Shown here piece after piece: positions 49,841 through 59,452 of a stretch of DNA of 64,000 nt; within the stretch, counting starts at the first letter, position 1; the number at the start of each line of letters is the position of its first letter. This DNA is from Rhizobium sp. Root482 (lineage in GTDB: Bacteria > Pseudomonadota > Alphaproteobacteria > Rhizobiales > Rhizobiaceae). Under the pieces are notes generated by a model that saw only the letters and a program-made list of their open reading frames with translations, had not been told where the DNA came from and searched no databases. Position numbers and translations under genes: made by a program. The DNA lies in the NCBI RefSeq assembly GCF_001426565.1, contig NZ_LMFA01000004.1, positions 55,473-119,472 on the forward strand. The letters are read 5' to 3'.

Positions 49841-51229
49841 CTACTTTGCCGGATAAGGGGTCCGCAGAAGGATTGCCAGCCCCACAGCCAGGAATACCAC
49901 CAGCGCCATCATTCCGATGCGGGCTGAGCCGGTGGCAAGGGTGACGGTGGCGACGGAGGCGGGGGCCAGGAAAGTGGTGGCGCGGCCTGAAAAGGCATAG
50001 AGCCCGAAATAGCGCCCCGCCTCCTCGGCGCTGACGCTGCGGGCGAGATAGGAGCGCGAGGAGGCCTGCACCGGCCCGAAGGCGATGCCGACCAGCAGCC
50101 CGAAGACGATATAGGCCTTTTCCGCGGCGGTGCCGAAAAGCCCGCCGGAATCGGTGACAGACAGCGGCAGAAGGCCGAACAGCGTATAGCCGGGGCCGGT
50201 GGAAACGATGCCGAGTGTCGCGATCGTCAGGCAGACCAGGCTGGCGGTGACGATGGTCTTGGAGCCGAGTTTCGCATCGAGCCGGCTGGCATAGAGGCAG
50301 CCGCCGATCGCCACGACGTTCAAGATGATCCCGTAGACCCCGAGTTCGACCGTCTGCCAGGCGAACATGCTGGCCGCAAACGTGCCGCCGAGCGCCAGGA
50401 GGCCGTTGACGCCATCCTGGAAGATCATCCGCGCTACGAGAAACCGCAATATGCCGGTCCGGTGCTTCAATTCGCCGATCGTCTGGCGCAGTTCGGAAAG
50501 GCCGTTGCGCACTGCCGTGGCCGCCGGTAGCGAGATCCGGCGCGCATCGGGCGTAAACAGGAACATCGGCAGGATGAAGACGAGATACCAGAGCGCAGAG
50601 ATCGGCCCGGTGACGCGGGCATCGGCGCCGGTGGCCGGATCGAGGCCGAACAGTGGATCGAGCCCGAGAATTGTTTTGCCGGATTCGGGGCTCGCGGCCA
50701 GAAGTGCCACGACGGCGATCAGCACGATCATGCCGCCGAGATAGCCGAGCCCCCAGGCAATATTGGAAATCCGGCCGATCTCCTCCTCCGGCACCAGCCG
50801 CGGCATCATCGAATCATTGAAAACGATCGAGAATTCCGCCGCGATCGAGGCAAGGATGACAAGCACGAAGGGATAGATCAGCGGCGATCCGGGCATGGCA
50901 AACCACAGCAGGGCCAGCGAAACCACCTTGATCACGGCAAAGAAGGCGATCCAGGGCTTGCGGGCGCCGGTGGCGTCGGCGATCGAGCCGAGTACCGGCG
51001 AAAGCACCGCGATGACGATGCCGGAAATGGTCAGCGTATAGCCCCACATGGCCTGGCCATGGGCCGGGTCCTCGGCAAGACGGGAGACGAAATAGGGGCC
51101 GAAGATGAAGGTGATGATCACCGTGAAGAAGGGCTGGGCGGCCCAATCGAACAGCATCCAGCCGGCAAGGCCGGCACGCGTCACCCGGGGGGCCGCGTCG
51201 GCCCCCGCCCTTGCCGTCATGCCGCTCAC
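49841..51229 (-). CDS. MFS transporter, UMF1/Atg22-like family
   Basis: A 462-residue membrane protein with about 12 helices. GWMLFDWAAQPFFTVIITFIFGPYF near residue 23 and the conserved NDSMMPRLVPEEEIGRISNIAWGLGYLGG segment are hallmarks of the UMF1/Atg22 (MFS_22) family. SYLARSVSAEEAGRYFGLYAFSGRATTFLAP is the matching second-half motif. Relatives export amino acids from vacuoles in yeast; bacterial substrates are unknown. The start is GTG 51229 with GGAGAGG, or ATG 51220. It follows the glutamate dehydrogenase gene by 40 bp on the same strand, so co-transcription and an amino-acid link are possible. Confidence 0.87.
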   Translation of the reverse strand: MSGMTARAGADAAPRVTRAGLAGWMLFDWAAQPFFTVIITFIFGPYFVSRLAEDPAHGQAMWGYTLTISGIVIAVLSPVLGSIADATGARKPWIAFFAVIKVVSLALLWFAMPGSPLIYPFVLVILASIAAEFSIVFNDSMMPRLVPEEEIGRISNIAWGLGYLGGMIVLIAVVALLAASPESGKTILGLDPLFGLDPATGADARVTGPISALWYLVFILPMFLFTPDARRISLPAATAVRNGLSELRQTIGELKHRTGILRFLVARMIFQDGVNGLLALGGTFAASMFAWQTVELGVYGIILNVVAIGGCLYASRLDAKLGSKTIVTASLVCLTIATLGIVSTGPGYTLFGLLPLSVTDSGGLFGTAAEKAYIVFGLLVGIAFGPVQASSRSYLARSVSAEEAGRYFGLYAFSGRATTFLAPASVATVTLATGSARIGMMALVVFLAVGLAILLRTPYPAK

Positions 51230-51269
51230 TCGCCTCTCCCAGGTCGCGCCCCCGCCGGGGCCGACAGTG

Positions 51270-54200
51270 TCACCTCATCCGGTTATGCGCAAGATCGCTG
51301 AGCAGCCCCGCGGCCACCGTGATCTTGGCAAGGGTCGTTTCGCCCTTTTCCGTCAACAGGGTCAGCTGGTCGCTTACCCGGGAAATCCGGCTCCGGTCGC
51401 TGTCCTGCCAGGCACTGACCGGATTGCGCTCGTCCTTGTTGCCTGTGAGCGCCGCAATGGTGATGTCCTTGCGCGCGGTCGCGATGTCGTTGATGCTGCG
51501 CGAAAGGGCCATCGCCTCATATTGCTCGGTGGCCGAAACGCGCTCGGCGGCGGCAAGCAGCTTGGCGATCCGGAGATTCTGCGTCACGCCGAAATAGCTC
51601 TGCGCGGTGCGCGTCAGCGTCACGCCGGTATCGTCGGCGATCTGTATGATTTCCGGCACGAAGGTCATCACGGCGAGAGCGGCGATCTCCTCGGCAAGCG
51701 CTGCCGGCACGCCGCGCTCGATGAAATAGGCCGCCGTTTGCCGCACATCCGCCGTGGCATCCGCTGGGATGGAGCTTTGCAGGGCGGATTTAAGCTTCTG
51801 CAGGGCCTCCCGCAGCCGCTCGATCGCTTCCTTGAGCGGCGTCTGCATCGCCTTGGTCCTGAGCGTCCGTTCGGTGACGATCGCGAAGATGCGCGCGACC
51901 TCCTGGTAGAGCTCGTTCTGCACTGCGCCGCTGATGACGTTGTCGAGCGCATCGATCTCGCCGAAGACGCGCTTCAAATCGTAGCCGTCGCGCGCCAGCA
52001 CCGCGGCCTTCACCACATCGGCCGGCATGAAACCCGTCTGGTCGATCAGCGTGCTGACGAAGGCCGGCCCGCCGCGATTGATCGTGTCATTGGCAAGCAC
52101 CGTGGCGATGATGTCGCGGCGCAGGCGATGGCTGTCGATATCGGCCGCATGGGCCTTGTGCATCCGGGCCGGGAAATAATTGCGCAGCGTCGTCAGGAAA
52201 TAGGGATCGTCCGGCAGGTCGCTGGCAACGATCTCGTCGGAGAGGACGAGCTTGGAATAGGAGAGCAGCACGCCGATCTCTGCGCGGGTCAGCGGCTTGC
52301 CGTTCTGGTAGCGCTCGCTGAGCGCCTGATCGGTCGGCAGCACTTCCACCTTGCGGTTCAGGTGCCCTTCCGCCTCCAGTCGCGTCATCAGCCGGGCCAG
52401 CGGCGTGCGGTTGCCGGCACCGAGCATTTCGGTGAGCGAGATCGCCAGCGATTGCTCGTAATTGTTCCGGAGCACCAGCGCCGCCACCTCGTCGGTCATC
52501 GAGGCCAGCAGCGTATTGCGCTTGGCGCGCGTCAGCCGGCCGTCGCGCATCGCCGAAGCCAGCGCGATCTTGATGTTGACCTCGACGTCGGAGGAATTGA
52601 CGCCGGCCGAATTGTCGATGGCGTCGGAGTTGCAGCGGCCTCCCTTCAGGCCGTAGGCAATGCGGGCGCGCTGGGTGACGCCCAGATTGGCGCCTTCGCC
52701 GATCACCCTTGCGCCCACCTCCTCGGCGGTGATGCGGATTGCGTCATTGGCACGGTCGCCCACATCGGCATCGGTTTCGCCGGCGGCGCGGATATAGGTG
52801 CCAATGCCGCCGAACCACAGAAGATCGACGGGGCTTCTGAGGATCGCAGACATGATCTCGAAAGGCGTCGCATGGCTCTTGTCGAGACCGATCGCCGCCA
52901 TGGCCTGCGGCGTCAGGGTCACGGATTTTTCGCTCCGCGGAATGATCATCGCGCCCGCCGATAGCGTCGAGCGGTCATAATCCTGCCAGCTGGAGCGCGG
53001 CAGGTCGAACAGGCGCCGGCGCTCGGCAAAGGATCGTTCGATATCCGGATCGGGATCGATGAAGATGTCGCGATGGTCGAAGGCGGCGATCAGCCGGATC
53101 TTTTCCGACAGCAGCATGCCATTGCCGAAGACGTCGCCCGACATGTCGCCGACGCCGGCGACGGTGAACGGCGTCGTCTGGATGTCGACGTCCATTTCGC
53201 GGAAATGTCGCTTGACGGTTTCCCAGGCGCCGCGTGCGGTAATGCCCATCTTCTTGTGGTCGTAGCCGGCCGAACCGCCGGAGGCGAAGGCGTCGTCCAG
53301 CCAGAAATCCGCCTCCTGGGCCAGCGCATTGGCCGTATCGGAGAAGGTCGCCGTGCCCTTGTCAGCGGCGACGACGAAATAGGGATCGTCCCCGTCGAGC
53401 CGCAGCGTATCGGCCGGCGGAACCACGTCCTGGCCGACGATGTTGTCGGTAATCGACAAGAGGGTGCGGATGAAGGTCTTGTAGGCCTCGGAACCGGCCT
53501 TGAAGATCGCGTCGCGCGTGCCGCCCACCGGCAATTGCTTGGGGTAGAAGCCGCCCTTGGCGCCGACGGGCACGATGACGGCATTCTTCACCTGTTGCGC
53601 CTTGACGAGGCCGAGCACTTCGGTGCGGTAGTCCTGCGCCCGGTCCGACCAGCGAAGCCCGCCCCGAGCCACCTTGCCGAAGCGCAGGTGAACGCCCTCG
53701 ACCTCGGTGCCGTAGACGAAGATTTCCCTGAAGGGACGCGGCTCGGGCAGGCCGTCGAGAAGTTTCGGATCGAGCTTGAAGGCAAGCATCGGCTTGGGTT
53801 TGCCGCTGGCGTCGCGCTGGAAATAATTGGTGCGCAGCGTCGCCTCGACGGCGTTGACGTAGCGGCGCAGGATCTGGTCCTCGTCAAGGCTGGGCACGGC
53901 GTTCAGCGCGCCCTCGATGCCCGCCTTGAGCGCGGCCATGCGCTTGCCCTTGGGCTTGTCGTCCAGCGCCGGGTCCATGCGGGTGACGAACAGCCGGAAA
54001 ATATCGCCGGCAATGGCCGGATATTTGTTCAGCGTATCGGCAAGATAGCCCTGCGAATAGGTGATGCCGGTCTGGCGCAGATAGCGGGCATAGGCGCGCA
54101 GCACCGTCACCTCGCGGGCCGAAAGGCCGCAGAGCAGGATCAGCCGGTTGAAACTGTCGTCCTCGATCAGGCCGTTCCAAGCGGCCAGATAGGCCTCTTC

Positions 54201-56054
54201 CAGCATGGGGCCGCTCTTCGCCAGATTCAGCGCCTGACCATCGCGGTGGATCAGTTCCATGTCGTGCAGCACCACCAGCCTCTCGCCGCGGGCCTTGTCG
54301 ATGACGACGATATCATGCGTCTGTTCGCTGATCACCCGGAAGCCGAGATTCTCGAGAAGCGGCACGCGGTGCGACAGGGACACCGGCTCGCCGGCGTGGA
54401 AAATCTTCAGTTCCAGCGATTCCGGTCCCTTGCCCGGCTTCTGGTAGAAGGCGATGCGGATCGGATCATCCGGCGCGCAGGCCGCGATATCGGCGAGGTC
54501 GGCATAAGCCTCCGCCGGCGTGAAGTCTGCCTGATAGGCCCCGTTGACACGGATTTCCACCCCGTCCTGGCGGGCGAGAAGATCGAAGCGGTCGCTCCAA
54601 CGGGTGACGATGTCGCGCACCGCCTCCTCCATCTTCGCCTGGGCCATGCGCGGCGTCTTGCCGCCCGAGCGGCCGATGATGAAATGCACCCGCGCCAGCC
54701 CGCCTTCCGGGAAGGCCGGATAATAGGCCGAAACCCGCCCGTCATAGATGGTCTTAAGATAGGTGCCGATCTTTTCGCGCACGTCGGAATCGTACTGTTC
54801 GCGCGGAACATAGACGATGACGGAGACGAAGCGGTCGAAATGGTCGATGCGCGGCAGGACGCGGATGCGCGGCCGGTCGGCAAGCTCGTTGATCTGCTCG
54901 CAGAAGCTCGCCAGCAGCTTGACGTCGATCTGGAACAGGTCGTCGCGCGGATAATATTCCAGCGTATTGGTCAGCATCTTGCCGGAATGGCTCTGCGGAT
55001 CGAAGCCGAACTGGTCGACGATCTTCTCCACCTTGGAGCGCAGCAGCGGAATCTCGGCTGCAGGCCGCGTATAGGCGGTGGAGGTGAACAGGCCGACAAT
55101 GCGCAGCTCGCCTGTCACATTGCCGTTCGCATCGAAACGCTTGACGCCGATATAATCCATATAGGCGCGGCGATGGACGACGGATTTGACATTGGCCTTG
55201 GTGATGATCAGGAAATCCGGCCCGTCGAGGAAAGCGAGGATTTCCGGCGTCGTCAGCACCGCATCCTTGCCCTGGCGTAGCACGCGCACGTCCGGATCGG
55301 AGAGAATGCCGAGCCCCCGGCCCTCGCCGCGCTCGACCACGGCATTCTCGCCCTCGCCGGAATAGGTATATTCGCGCATGCCGAGGAAGGTGAAATTATT
55401 GTCCCGCAGCCAGCGCAGGAAGGCCAGCGCCTCGTCGCGATCATGCCTGCGGCGCGCCGGGCCGTTGGCCTCGAGCTCGGCCATTGCCTGGTCGAGCAGC
55501 TCGGTCATCGGACGCCAGTCACCGACCGCCAGGTGAACCTGCGACAGCACGGTGCCGATCCGCTCCTTCAGGTCCTCCGCCTGGCTGTCCGTCAATCTCG
55601 GCAGGTGGATTTGGATATGGCTGACCCGCGTCGCCGGGTCGCTCTTTTCCTCCGGATCGAAAAGCTTAGCCGGCTTACCCGGTTCGAGCACGAGGATCGG
55701 ATGCACCGCCAGATGGATGTCCCGATAGGTGCCGGTCACCTCGCCCATTACCGAATCGTAGAGGAACGGCATGTTGCGGTCGGTCACCGCCAGGATCGAA
55801 ACCTCGGCGCCGCCGGGTGCGATGCCATCGACGGTCTCGACGGTGATCGTCGGACGCTCCGTTGCCTGGCGGCCGATCTCCTTCAAGGCATGTGCCGCGG
55901 TCAACGCCAGCATGTCGGGCGTATAATTGCCGAGGTCGTCAGGGCTCGCCCGACGGAAAAGCGCATCCGGTGAGAGGATGGCAATATCCAGCGCCTTGGC
56001 TGCCTCCATCACATCCGCATGCCGATCCCGTTTCGGATTGTATTTCGCGCCCAT
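51270..56054 (-). CDS. NAD-specific glutamate dehydrogenase, large (about 180 kDa) type
   Basis: A 1594-residue protein, normal for the L-GDH180 class found in Proteobacteria and Streptomyces. The N-terminal half has ACT-like regulatory segments (VSILAVTDRNMPFLYDSV near residue 85). The catalytic core near 800-1250 has LRWSDRAQDYRTEVLGLVKAQQVKNA, VPVGAKGGFYPK with the catalytic Lys, NIVGQDVVPP, and GVGDMSGDVFGNGML as the cofactor region. It deaminates glutamate to 2-oxoglutarate, usually for catabolism. AGGAG precedes the ATG. The long open frames on the opposite strand are codon-bias shadows. Confidence 0.96.
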   Translation of the reverse strand: MGAKYNPKRDRHADVMEAAKALDIAILSPDALFRRASPDDLGNYTPDMLALTAAHALKEIGRQATERPTITVETVDGIAPGGAEVSILAVTDRNMPFLYDSVMGEVTGTYRDIHLAVHPILVLEPGKPAKLFDPEEKSDPATRVSHIQIHLPRLTDSQAEDLKERIGTVLSQVHLAVGDWRPMTELLDQAMAELEANGPARRRHDRDEALAFLRWLRDNNFTFLGMREYTYSGEGENAVVERGEGRGLGILSDPDVRVLRQGKDAVLTTPEILAFLDGPDFLIITKANVKSVVHRRAYMDYIGVKRFDANGNVTGELRIVGLFTSTAYTRPAAEIPLLRSKVEKIVDQFGFDPQSHSGKMLTNTLEYYPRDDLFQIDVKLLASFCEQINELADRPRIRVLPRIDHFDRFVSVIVYVPREQYDSDVREKIGTYLKTIYDGRVSAYYPAFPEGGLARVHFIIGRSGGKTPRMAQAKMEEAVRDIVTRWSDRFDLLARQDGVEIRVNGAYQADFTPAEAYADLADIAACAPDDPIRIAFYQKPGKGPESLELKIFHAGEPVSLSHRVPLLENLGFRVISEQTHDIVVIDKARGERLVVLHDMELIHRDGQALNLAKSGPMLEEAYLAAWNGLIEDDSFNRLILLCGLSAREVTVLRAYARYLRQTGITYSQGYLADTLNKYPAIAGDIFRLFVTRMDPALDDKPKGKRMAALKAGIEGALNAVPSLDEDQILRRYVNAVEATLRTNYFQRDASGKPKPMLAFKLDPKLLDGLPEPRPFREIFVYGTEVEGVHLRFGKVARGGLRWSDRAQDYRTEVLGLVKAQQVKNAVIVPVGAKGGFYPKQLPVGGTRDAIFKAGSEAYKTFIRTLLSITDNIVGQDVVPPADTLRLDGDDPYFVVAADKGTATFSDTANALAQEADFWLDDAFASGGSAGYDHKKMGITARGAWETVKRHFREMDVDIQTTPFTVAGVGDMSGDVFGNGMLLSEKIRLIAAFDHRDIFIDPDPDIERSFAERRRLFDLPRSSWQDYDRSTLSAGAMIIPRSEKSVTLTPQAMAAIGLDKSHATPFEIMSAILRSPVDLLWFGGIGTYIRAAGETDADVGDRANDAIRITAEEVGARVIGEGANLGVTQRARIAYGLKGGRCNSDAIDNSAGVNSSDVEVNIKIALASAMRDGRLTRAKRNTLLASMTDEVAALVLRNNYEQSLAISLTEMLGAGNRTPLARLMTRLEAEGHLNRKVEVLPTDQALSERYQNGKPLTRAEIGVLLSYSKLVLSDEIVASDLPDDPYFLTTLRNYFPARMHKAHAADIDSHRLRRDIIATVLANDTINRGGPAFVSTLIDQTGFMPADVVKAAVLARDGYDLKRVFGEIDALDNVISGAVQNELYQEVARIFAIVTERTLRTKAMQTPLKEAIERLREALQKLKSALQSSIPADATADVRQTAAYFIERGVPAALAEEIAALAVMTFVPEIIQIADDTGVTLTRTAQSYFGVTQNLRIAKLLAAAERVSATEQYEAMALSRSINDIATARKDITIAALTGNKDERNPVSAWQDSDRSRISRVSDQLTLLTEKGETTLAKITVAAGLLSDLAHNRMR

Positions 56055-56325
56055 GGCCGTTTTCTCCTGCCGTCAACGATTTGATCGAACCTAGCAGAAG
56101 AAAAGTGGTTGGCGATTGAAATCGTGGCCGTTTTCGGCATTCTTTGGCGAATTTCGGAATGATTTCATGAAAGTTTCAGCCAAGAAGCGTCGGTTTTGCA
56201 ATTCAATCGGTTCAAGTGCATCTTTGCTCCGGTCGCGAAATTTGCCGCCGCGATGCCGCCGGCCGCAGTTGACAGGCGCATGATTGTCGGGCGATCAGAA
56301 GATCGTCAAAACTACGGAAAAACCC

Positions 56326-57201
56326 ATGTCCGAGAGTGCCGCCGGCGCCGTCATCGTTATTTCGAGCCATGTGATTCGCGGCTCGGTCGGCAATCGGGCG
56401 GCTGTTTTTGCATTGGAGACGCTCGGCTATCCGGTCTGGGCATTGCCGACGGTGATCCTGCCCTGGCATCCCGGCCATGGCCGCGCCACGCGGGTGACGC
56501 TCGGCGAAGACGATTTCGATAGTCTGATCGACGATCTGATCCGTTCCCCCTTCGTCGGCGAGGTACGCGCCGTGCTCACCGGCTATCTCGGCTCTGCCCG
56601 TCAGGCGGACGGCGTGGCGCGGCTGGTGGAAGCGCTGCGGGACAAGAATCCCGATCTCTTCTACGCCTGCGATCCGGTCATGGGCGATGCCGGCGGTCTT
56701 TACGTGCCGGAGGAAACGGCGATTGCCATGCGCGACCGGCTTTTGCCGCTCGCTTCGCTTGCCACGCCGAACCGGTTCGAGCTTTCCTGGCTCTGCGGCG
56801 TGGCGCTTGAGAGCAATGCCGCCATTCTGGAAGCGGCCCTTTCGCTCGGGCCGTCCCGCATGCTCGTCACCTCGGCGCTGGCGATGATGCAGGGCAGCAC
56901 CGGCAATCTCTATCTTTCCGGAAACACTGCGCTTCTGGCCGAGCACCGGCTGATCGACAACCCGCCGAACGGCACCGGCGACCTCCTGGCAGCGCTTTTC
57001 CTTGCCCGGATTCTTGAAGGGCTGGACGAGGAGCGCGCCTTGCAGCTTGCGACCGCAAGCGTCTTCGAGATCATTGCCCGCTCCACGCGGCGCGGCGCCG
57101 ATGAATTGACGCTCGAGCGCGATGCCGCAAGCCTTGCCAGCCCGATGGCCCTGGTCCAGATGCGCCGCCTGCTGCATCCGGGCCAGAAACGACGGCGATG
57201 A
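56326..57201 (+). CDS. pdxY: Pyridoxal kinase
   Basis: A 291-residue ribokinase-superfamily kinase. The start at 56326 (MSESAAGAVIVISSHV) follows CGGAA; an upstream TTG in frame is less likely. Motifs are SSHVIRGSVGNRAA near residue 13, CDPVMGDAGGLYVPEE, TPNRFELSWLCG, and the anion hole/catalytic NGTGDLLAALFLA with the base Asp. It phosphorylates pyridoxal in the PLP salvage route. It is divergent from the glutamate dehydrogenase gene. The 271-bp gap 56055-56325 between them shows no feature I can name. Confidence 0.94.
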   Translation: MSESAAGAVIVISSHVIRGSVGNRAAVFALETLGYPVWALPTVILPWHPGHGRATRVTLGEDDFDSLIDDLIRSPFVGEVRAVLTGYLGSARQADGVARLVEALRDKNPDLFYACDPVMGDAGGLYVPEETAIAMRDRLLPLASLATPNRFELSWLCGVALESNAAILEAALSLGPSRMLVTSALAMMQGSTGNLYLSGNTALLAEHRLIDNPPNGTGDLLAALFLARILEGLDEERALQLATASVFEIIARSTRRGADELTLERDAASLASPMALVQMRRLLHPGQKRRR

Positions 57202-57377
57202 TGCCATCCGCCTCCATGTAATCCTTGCATCGACCCGTTGCCTGCGCATAAACCGGATCGACACGCTCAAGACCGGCGGCGGATTTGCGCCGAGATCTTT
57301 GCCCGGCGCGGCACGCGCGAATTTAAGGCCAATGAAATTTAACGCCAATGAACTTGAAGAGACGGAGTACAGAGCAG

Positions 57378-58019
57378 ATGCAGCGCTTTCCGGACTATTT
57401 GCTGAAGGGCTACAATAATTTCATGAGCGGCCGCTTCAACGAGCAGCAGCAACGTTACAAGGCGCTCGCTGAAACCGGCCAGAAACCCCGGACGATGGTG
57501 ATCGCCTGTTGCGACAGCCGCGCGGCGCCCGAGACGATCTTCGACAGCGGTCCGGGAGAACTCTTCGTGGTCCGCAACGTCGCCAATATGATGCCGCCCT
57601 ATCAGCCGGACGGGCATTATCACTCCACCTCCTCGGCGCTTGAATTCGCCGTCCAGGTCCTAAGGGTCAGCGATATCGTCGTCATGGGCCACGGCCGTTG
57701 CGGCGGCATCAAGGCGGCGCTCGATCCCGATGCCGAGCCGCTGTCGCCGGGCGATTTTATCGGCCGCTGGATGAACCTCCTGAAACCCGCCGCCGAGCAG
57801 ATTCTCAACAATGACCTGCTCACCGCCGGCGAACGCCAGCGCGCGCTGGAACGCGTCTCGATCCGCAATTCGCTCGCCAATCTGCGCACCTTCCCCTGCG
57901 TCAAGATCCTCGAGGACAAGGGCAAGCTGCAGCTCCACGGCGCCTGGTTCGATATTTCCACCGGCGAGCTTTGGATCATGGACACCAAGTCGGGAGACTT
58001 CCTGCGGCCGAACGAGTAA
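57378..58019 (+). CDS. Beta-class carbonic anhydrase
   Basis: A 213-residue beta-carbonic anhydrase. Zinc ligands and the catalytic dyad are seen in the CxDxR motif (C44, D46, R48 in ACCDSRAAP) and in VMGHGRCGGI with His and Cys. RNVANMMPPY is the family signature between them. The start at 57378 (MQRFPDYLLKGY) has GGAG 10 nt upstream; a start ten codons earlier lacks one. It interconverts CO2 and bicarbonate in the cytoplasm. It is the last rightward gene before a repeat-rich gap. Confidence 0.95.
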   Translation: MQRFPDYLLKGYNNFMSGRFNEQQQRYKALAETGQKPRTMVIACCDSRAAPETIFDSGPGELFVVRNVANMMPPYQPDGHYHSTSSALEFAVQVLRVSDIVVMGHGRCGGIKAALDPDAEPLSPGDFIGRWMNLLKPAAEQILNNDLLTAGERQRALERVSIRNSLANLRTFPCVKILEDKGKLQLHGAWFDISTGELWIMDTKSGDFLRPNE

Positions 58020-58080
58020 CAGCCCGGTAGCTCCGCCTATCACCACGTCCACGCCAGCGTTCTCCAACCGCAGTGTTTGG

Positions 58081-58112
58081 CTGGATCCTCGGGTCAAGCC
58101 CGAGGATGACGG
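58081..58112. repeat. Palindromic intergenic repeat, copy A
   Basis: ATCCTCGGG (58085-58093), loop TCAAG, CCCGAGGAT (58099-58107), flanked by CTGG and GACGG. The surrounding gap 58020-58401 (382 bp) holds this repeat, a second copy at 58284 and a terminator; I see no gene in it. Confidence 0.8.
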
Positions 58113-58280
58113 AGTGTGGGAGATACTCCTTTCAAATGCTTACGATTGGCGAAGAGGCAAAATTCTCGGCGTCCCGCTGGTAGGCCGCGCGTTAGCCCTA
58201 TATTGGCAACCGCAATCGCAGTTGAGCCCGCCTCATCTTCCGGCCGGTAACCGTCTTTCCCCGTCGGCCTTCTTCCCCGG

Positions 58281-58312
58281 ATCATCCTCGGGCTCGACCC
58301 GAGGATCCATGC
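58281..58312. repeat. Palindromic intergenic repeat, copy B (inverted)
   Basis: ATCCTCGGG (58284-58292), loop CTCGA, CCCGAGGAT (58298-58306). The flanks show it is the reverse orientation of copy A about 200 bp away, so the two copies could pair with each other. Confidence 0.8.
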
Positions 58313-58340
58313 GCCACCCGCCAAACGTCCCGCACGCAAC

Positions 58341-58374
58341 AAAAAATCCGCAGCCCGGTTTCCTGGACTGCGGA
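58341..58374 (-). terminator. Rho-independent terminator of the lytic transglycosylase gene
   Basis: Read leftwards, TCCGCAG (complement of 58368-58374) pairs with CTGCGGA (complement of 58347-58353), and six T follow. It lies 28 bp beyond the stop codon. Confidence 0.82.
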
Positions 58375-58401
58375 CGATATCATGCCGAAAAGGCAGGCCT
58401 A

Positions 58402-59223
58402 TCAGCCGCCGTCGATTTCCGCGCCGATGATGGCGATGGCCTGCTGGTAGACGCTGGCGGCGTTCCAGCCCCTGATGGCGTTGAAATTTCCCTCGCCCTG
58501 CTGGTATCCGCCCCCGGCGCTCCAGCCGTGGCCGCGCAGGAAGTTGGCGGTCGAGGCCAGCGCATCGGCCTTGGAGCGAACCATGTCGATATGGCCGTTG
58601 CCGTCGCCATCGACGCCGAATTTCAGCACATTGGCCGGCAGGAACTGGGTCTGGCCGATTTCACCATGCGCAGCACCCCGCGCATCGGGGCTGAGATCGC
58701 CGCGCTGCACCAGTTCGAGCGCCGCATAAAGCTGGTTGGTGAAATAGTCGGACCGGCGGCAGTCATAGGCGAGCGTCGAGACGGCCGAGAGCGTATGTTC
58801 CTTGCCGAGGAAGCCGCCGAAGCCGGTTTCCATGCCCCAGATCGCCAAAAGCGGGCCGGCGGGCACGCCGTAGCGGCTCTCGATGGACTTGAGCAGCGAG
58901 GCGTTCTGCGCCTTCAGCTTCTTGCCGCGCGAAATGATCGTCTGGCCGCCGCGCTTCTGCATGAACTGGTCGAGCGACAGCTTGAAGCTCTTCTGGCCGC
59001 GGTCGGCGCGGATCGTCGCCTTGTTGTAGCGCACATTGGCAAACGCCTTGTTGAGCGCCGAGGGACTGATGCCGCGGCCGGCGGCCTCGCCCTTGAATCC
59101 CTCGACCCAGGCCTCGAAGCCCGCCGATGTATTGCCGCATTGCGCGGCAGATGCCTGCGCCGGCAGGATGGCCGCTGCAACGAGTGCCGTGAAACCTGCC
59201 AGTACGCACTTTGCCTTGTGCAT
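58402..59223 (-). CDS. MltB-type lytic murein transglycosylase
   Basis: A 273-residue exported protein. The start at 59223 (MHKAKCVLAGFTALVAAAILPAQASA) gives a clear signal peptide; the longer frame is not used. The SLT_2 domain shows FEAWVEGFKGEAAGRG, the catalytic Glu in AIWGMETGFGGFLG, LAYDCRRSDYFTNQL, and GEIGQTQFLPANVLKFGVD. It lacks the C-terminal peptidoglycan-binding domain often fused in this family. It would cleave peptidoglycan glycan strands in the periplasm. Single gene, with a terminator downstream. Confidence 0.92.
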   Translation of the reverse strand: MHKAKCVLAGFTALVAAAILPAQASAAQCGNTSAGFEAWVEGFKGEAAGRGISPSALNKAFANVRYNKATIRADRGQKSFKLSLDQFMQKRGGQTIISRGKKLKAQNASLLKSIESRYGVPAGPLLAIWGMETGFGGFLGKEHTLSAVSTLAYDCRRSDYFTNQLYAALELVQRGDLSPDARGAAHGEIGQTQFLPANVLKFGVDGDGNGHIDMVRSKADALASTANFLRGHGWSAGGGYQQGEGNFNAIRGWNAASVYQQAIAIIGAEIDGG

Positions 59224-59316
59224 GGAAAACCCCGATTGCCTGAATCCAAAAAATAATGTCCGCAAAATGCCAGTCTTTGCGGGTTCTGTCACGAGGGTGG
59301 AACAGGAAGGAAAGCC

Positions 59317-59332
59317 CATTTCACGTGAATCC
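59317..59332. promoter_or_regulatory. parS-like centromere site 5 (weak)
   Basis: CATTTCACGTGAATCC keeps the TTCACGTGAA core but matches only 12 of 16 consensus positions. It lies between the transglycosylase and asd genes, 27 kb from parB. Confidence 0.5.
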
Positions 59333-59370
59333 TCCGCCGAAGTCCGCTACCGCCTTATGCCGTATGAAGA

Positions 59371-59410
59371 AGCCCCGCAGACCATATCACGGTTCATGCG
59401 GGGCTTTTAT
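59371..59410. terminator. Hairpin terminator between asd and the transglycosylase gene
   Basis: AGCCCCGCA (59371-59379) and TGCGGGGCT (59397-59405) form a 9-bp stem with a 17-nt loop. The better T-tract (TTTTATT) is on the plus strand, where no gene ends. On the minus strand, serving asd, only CTTCTTC follows. Confidence 0.65.
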
Positions 59411-59452
59411 TGGTTAAAACTTTATATTTTCTGTCGCTTTTCAGATTTTCGC

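Noticed and set aside
53073..55280. 735-codon open frame on the plus strand
   Set aside because: Antisense to the glutamate dehydrogenase gene, whose motifs and length are fully normal.
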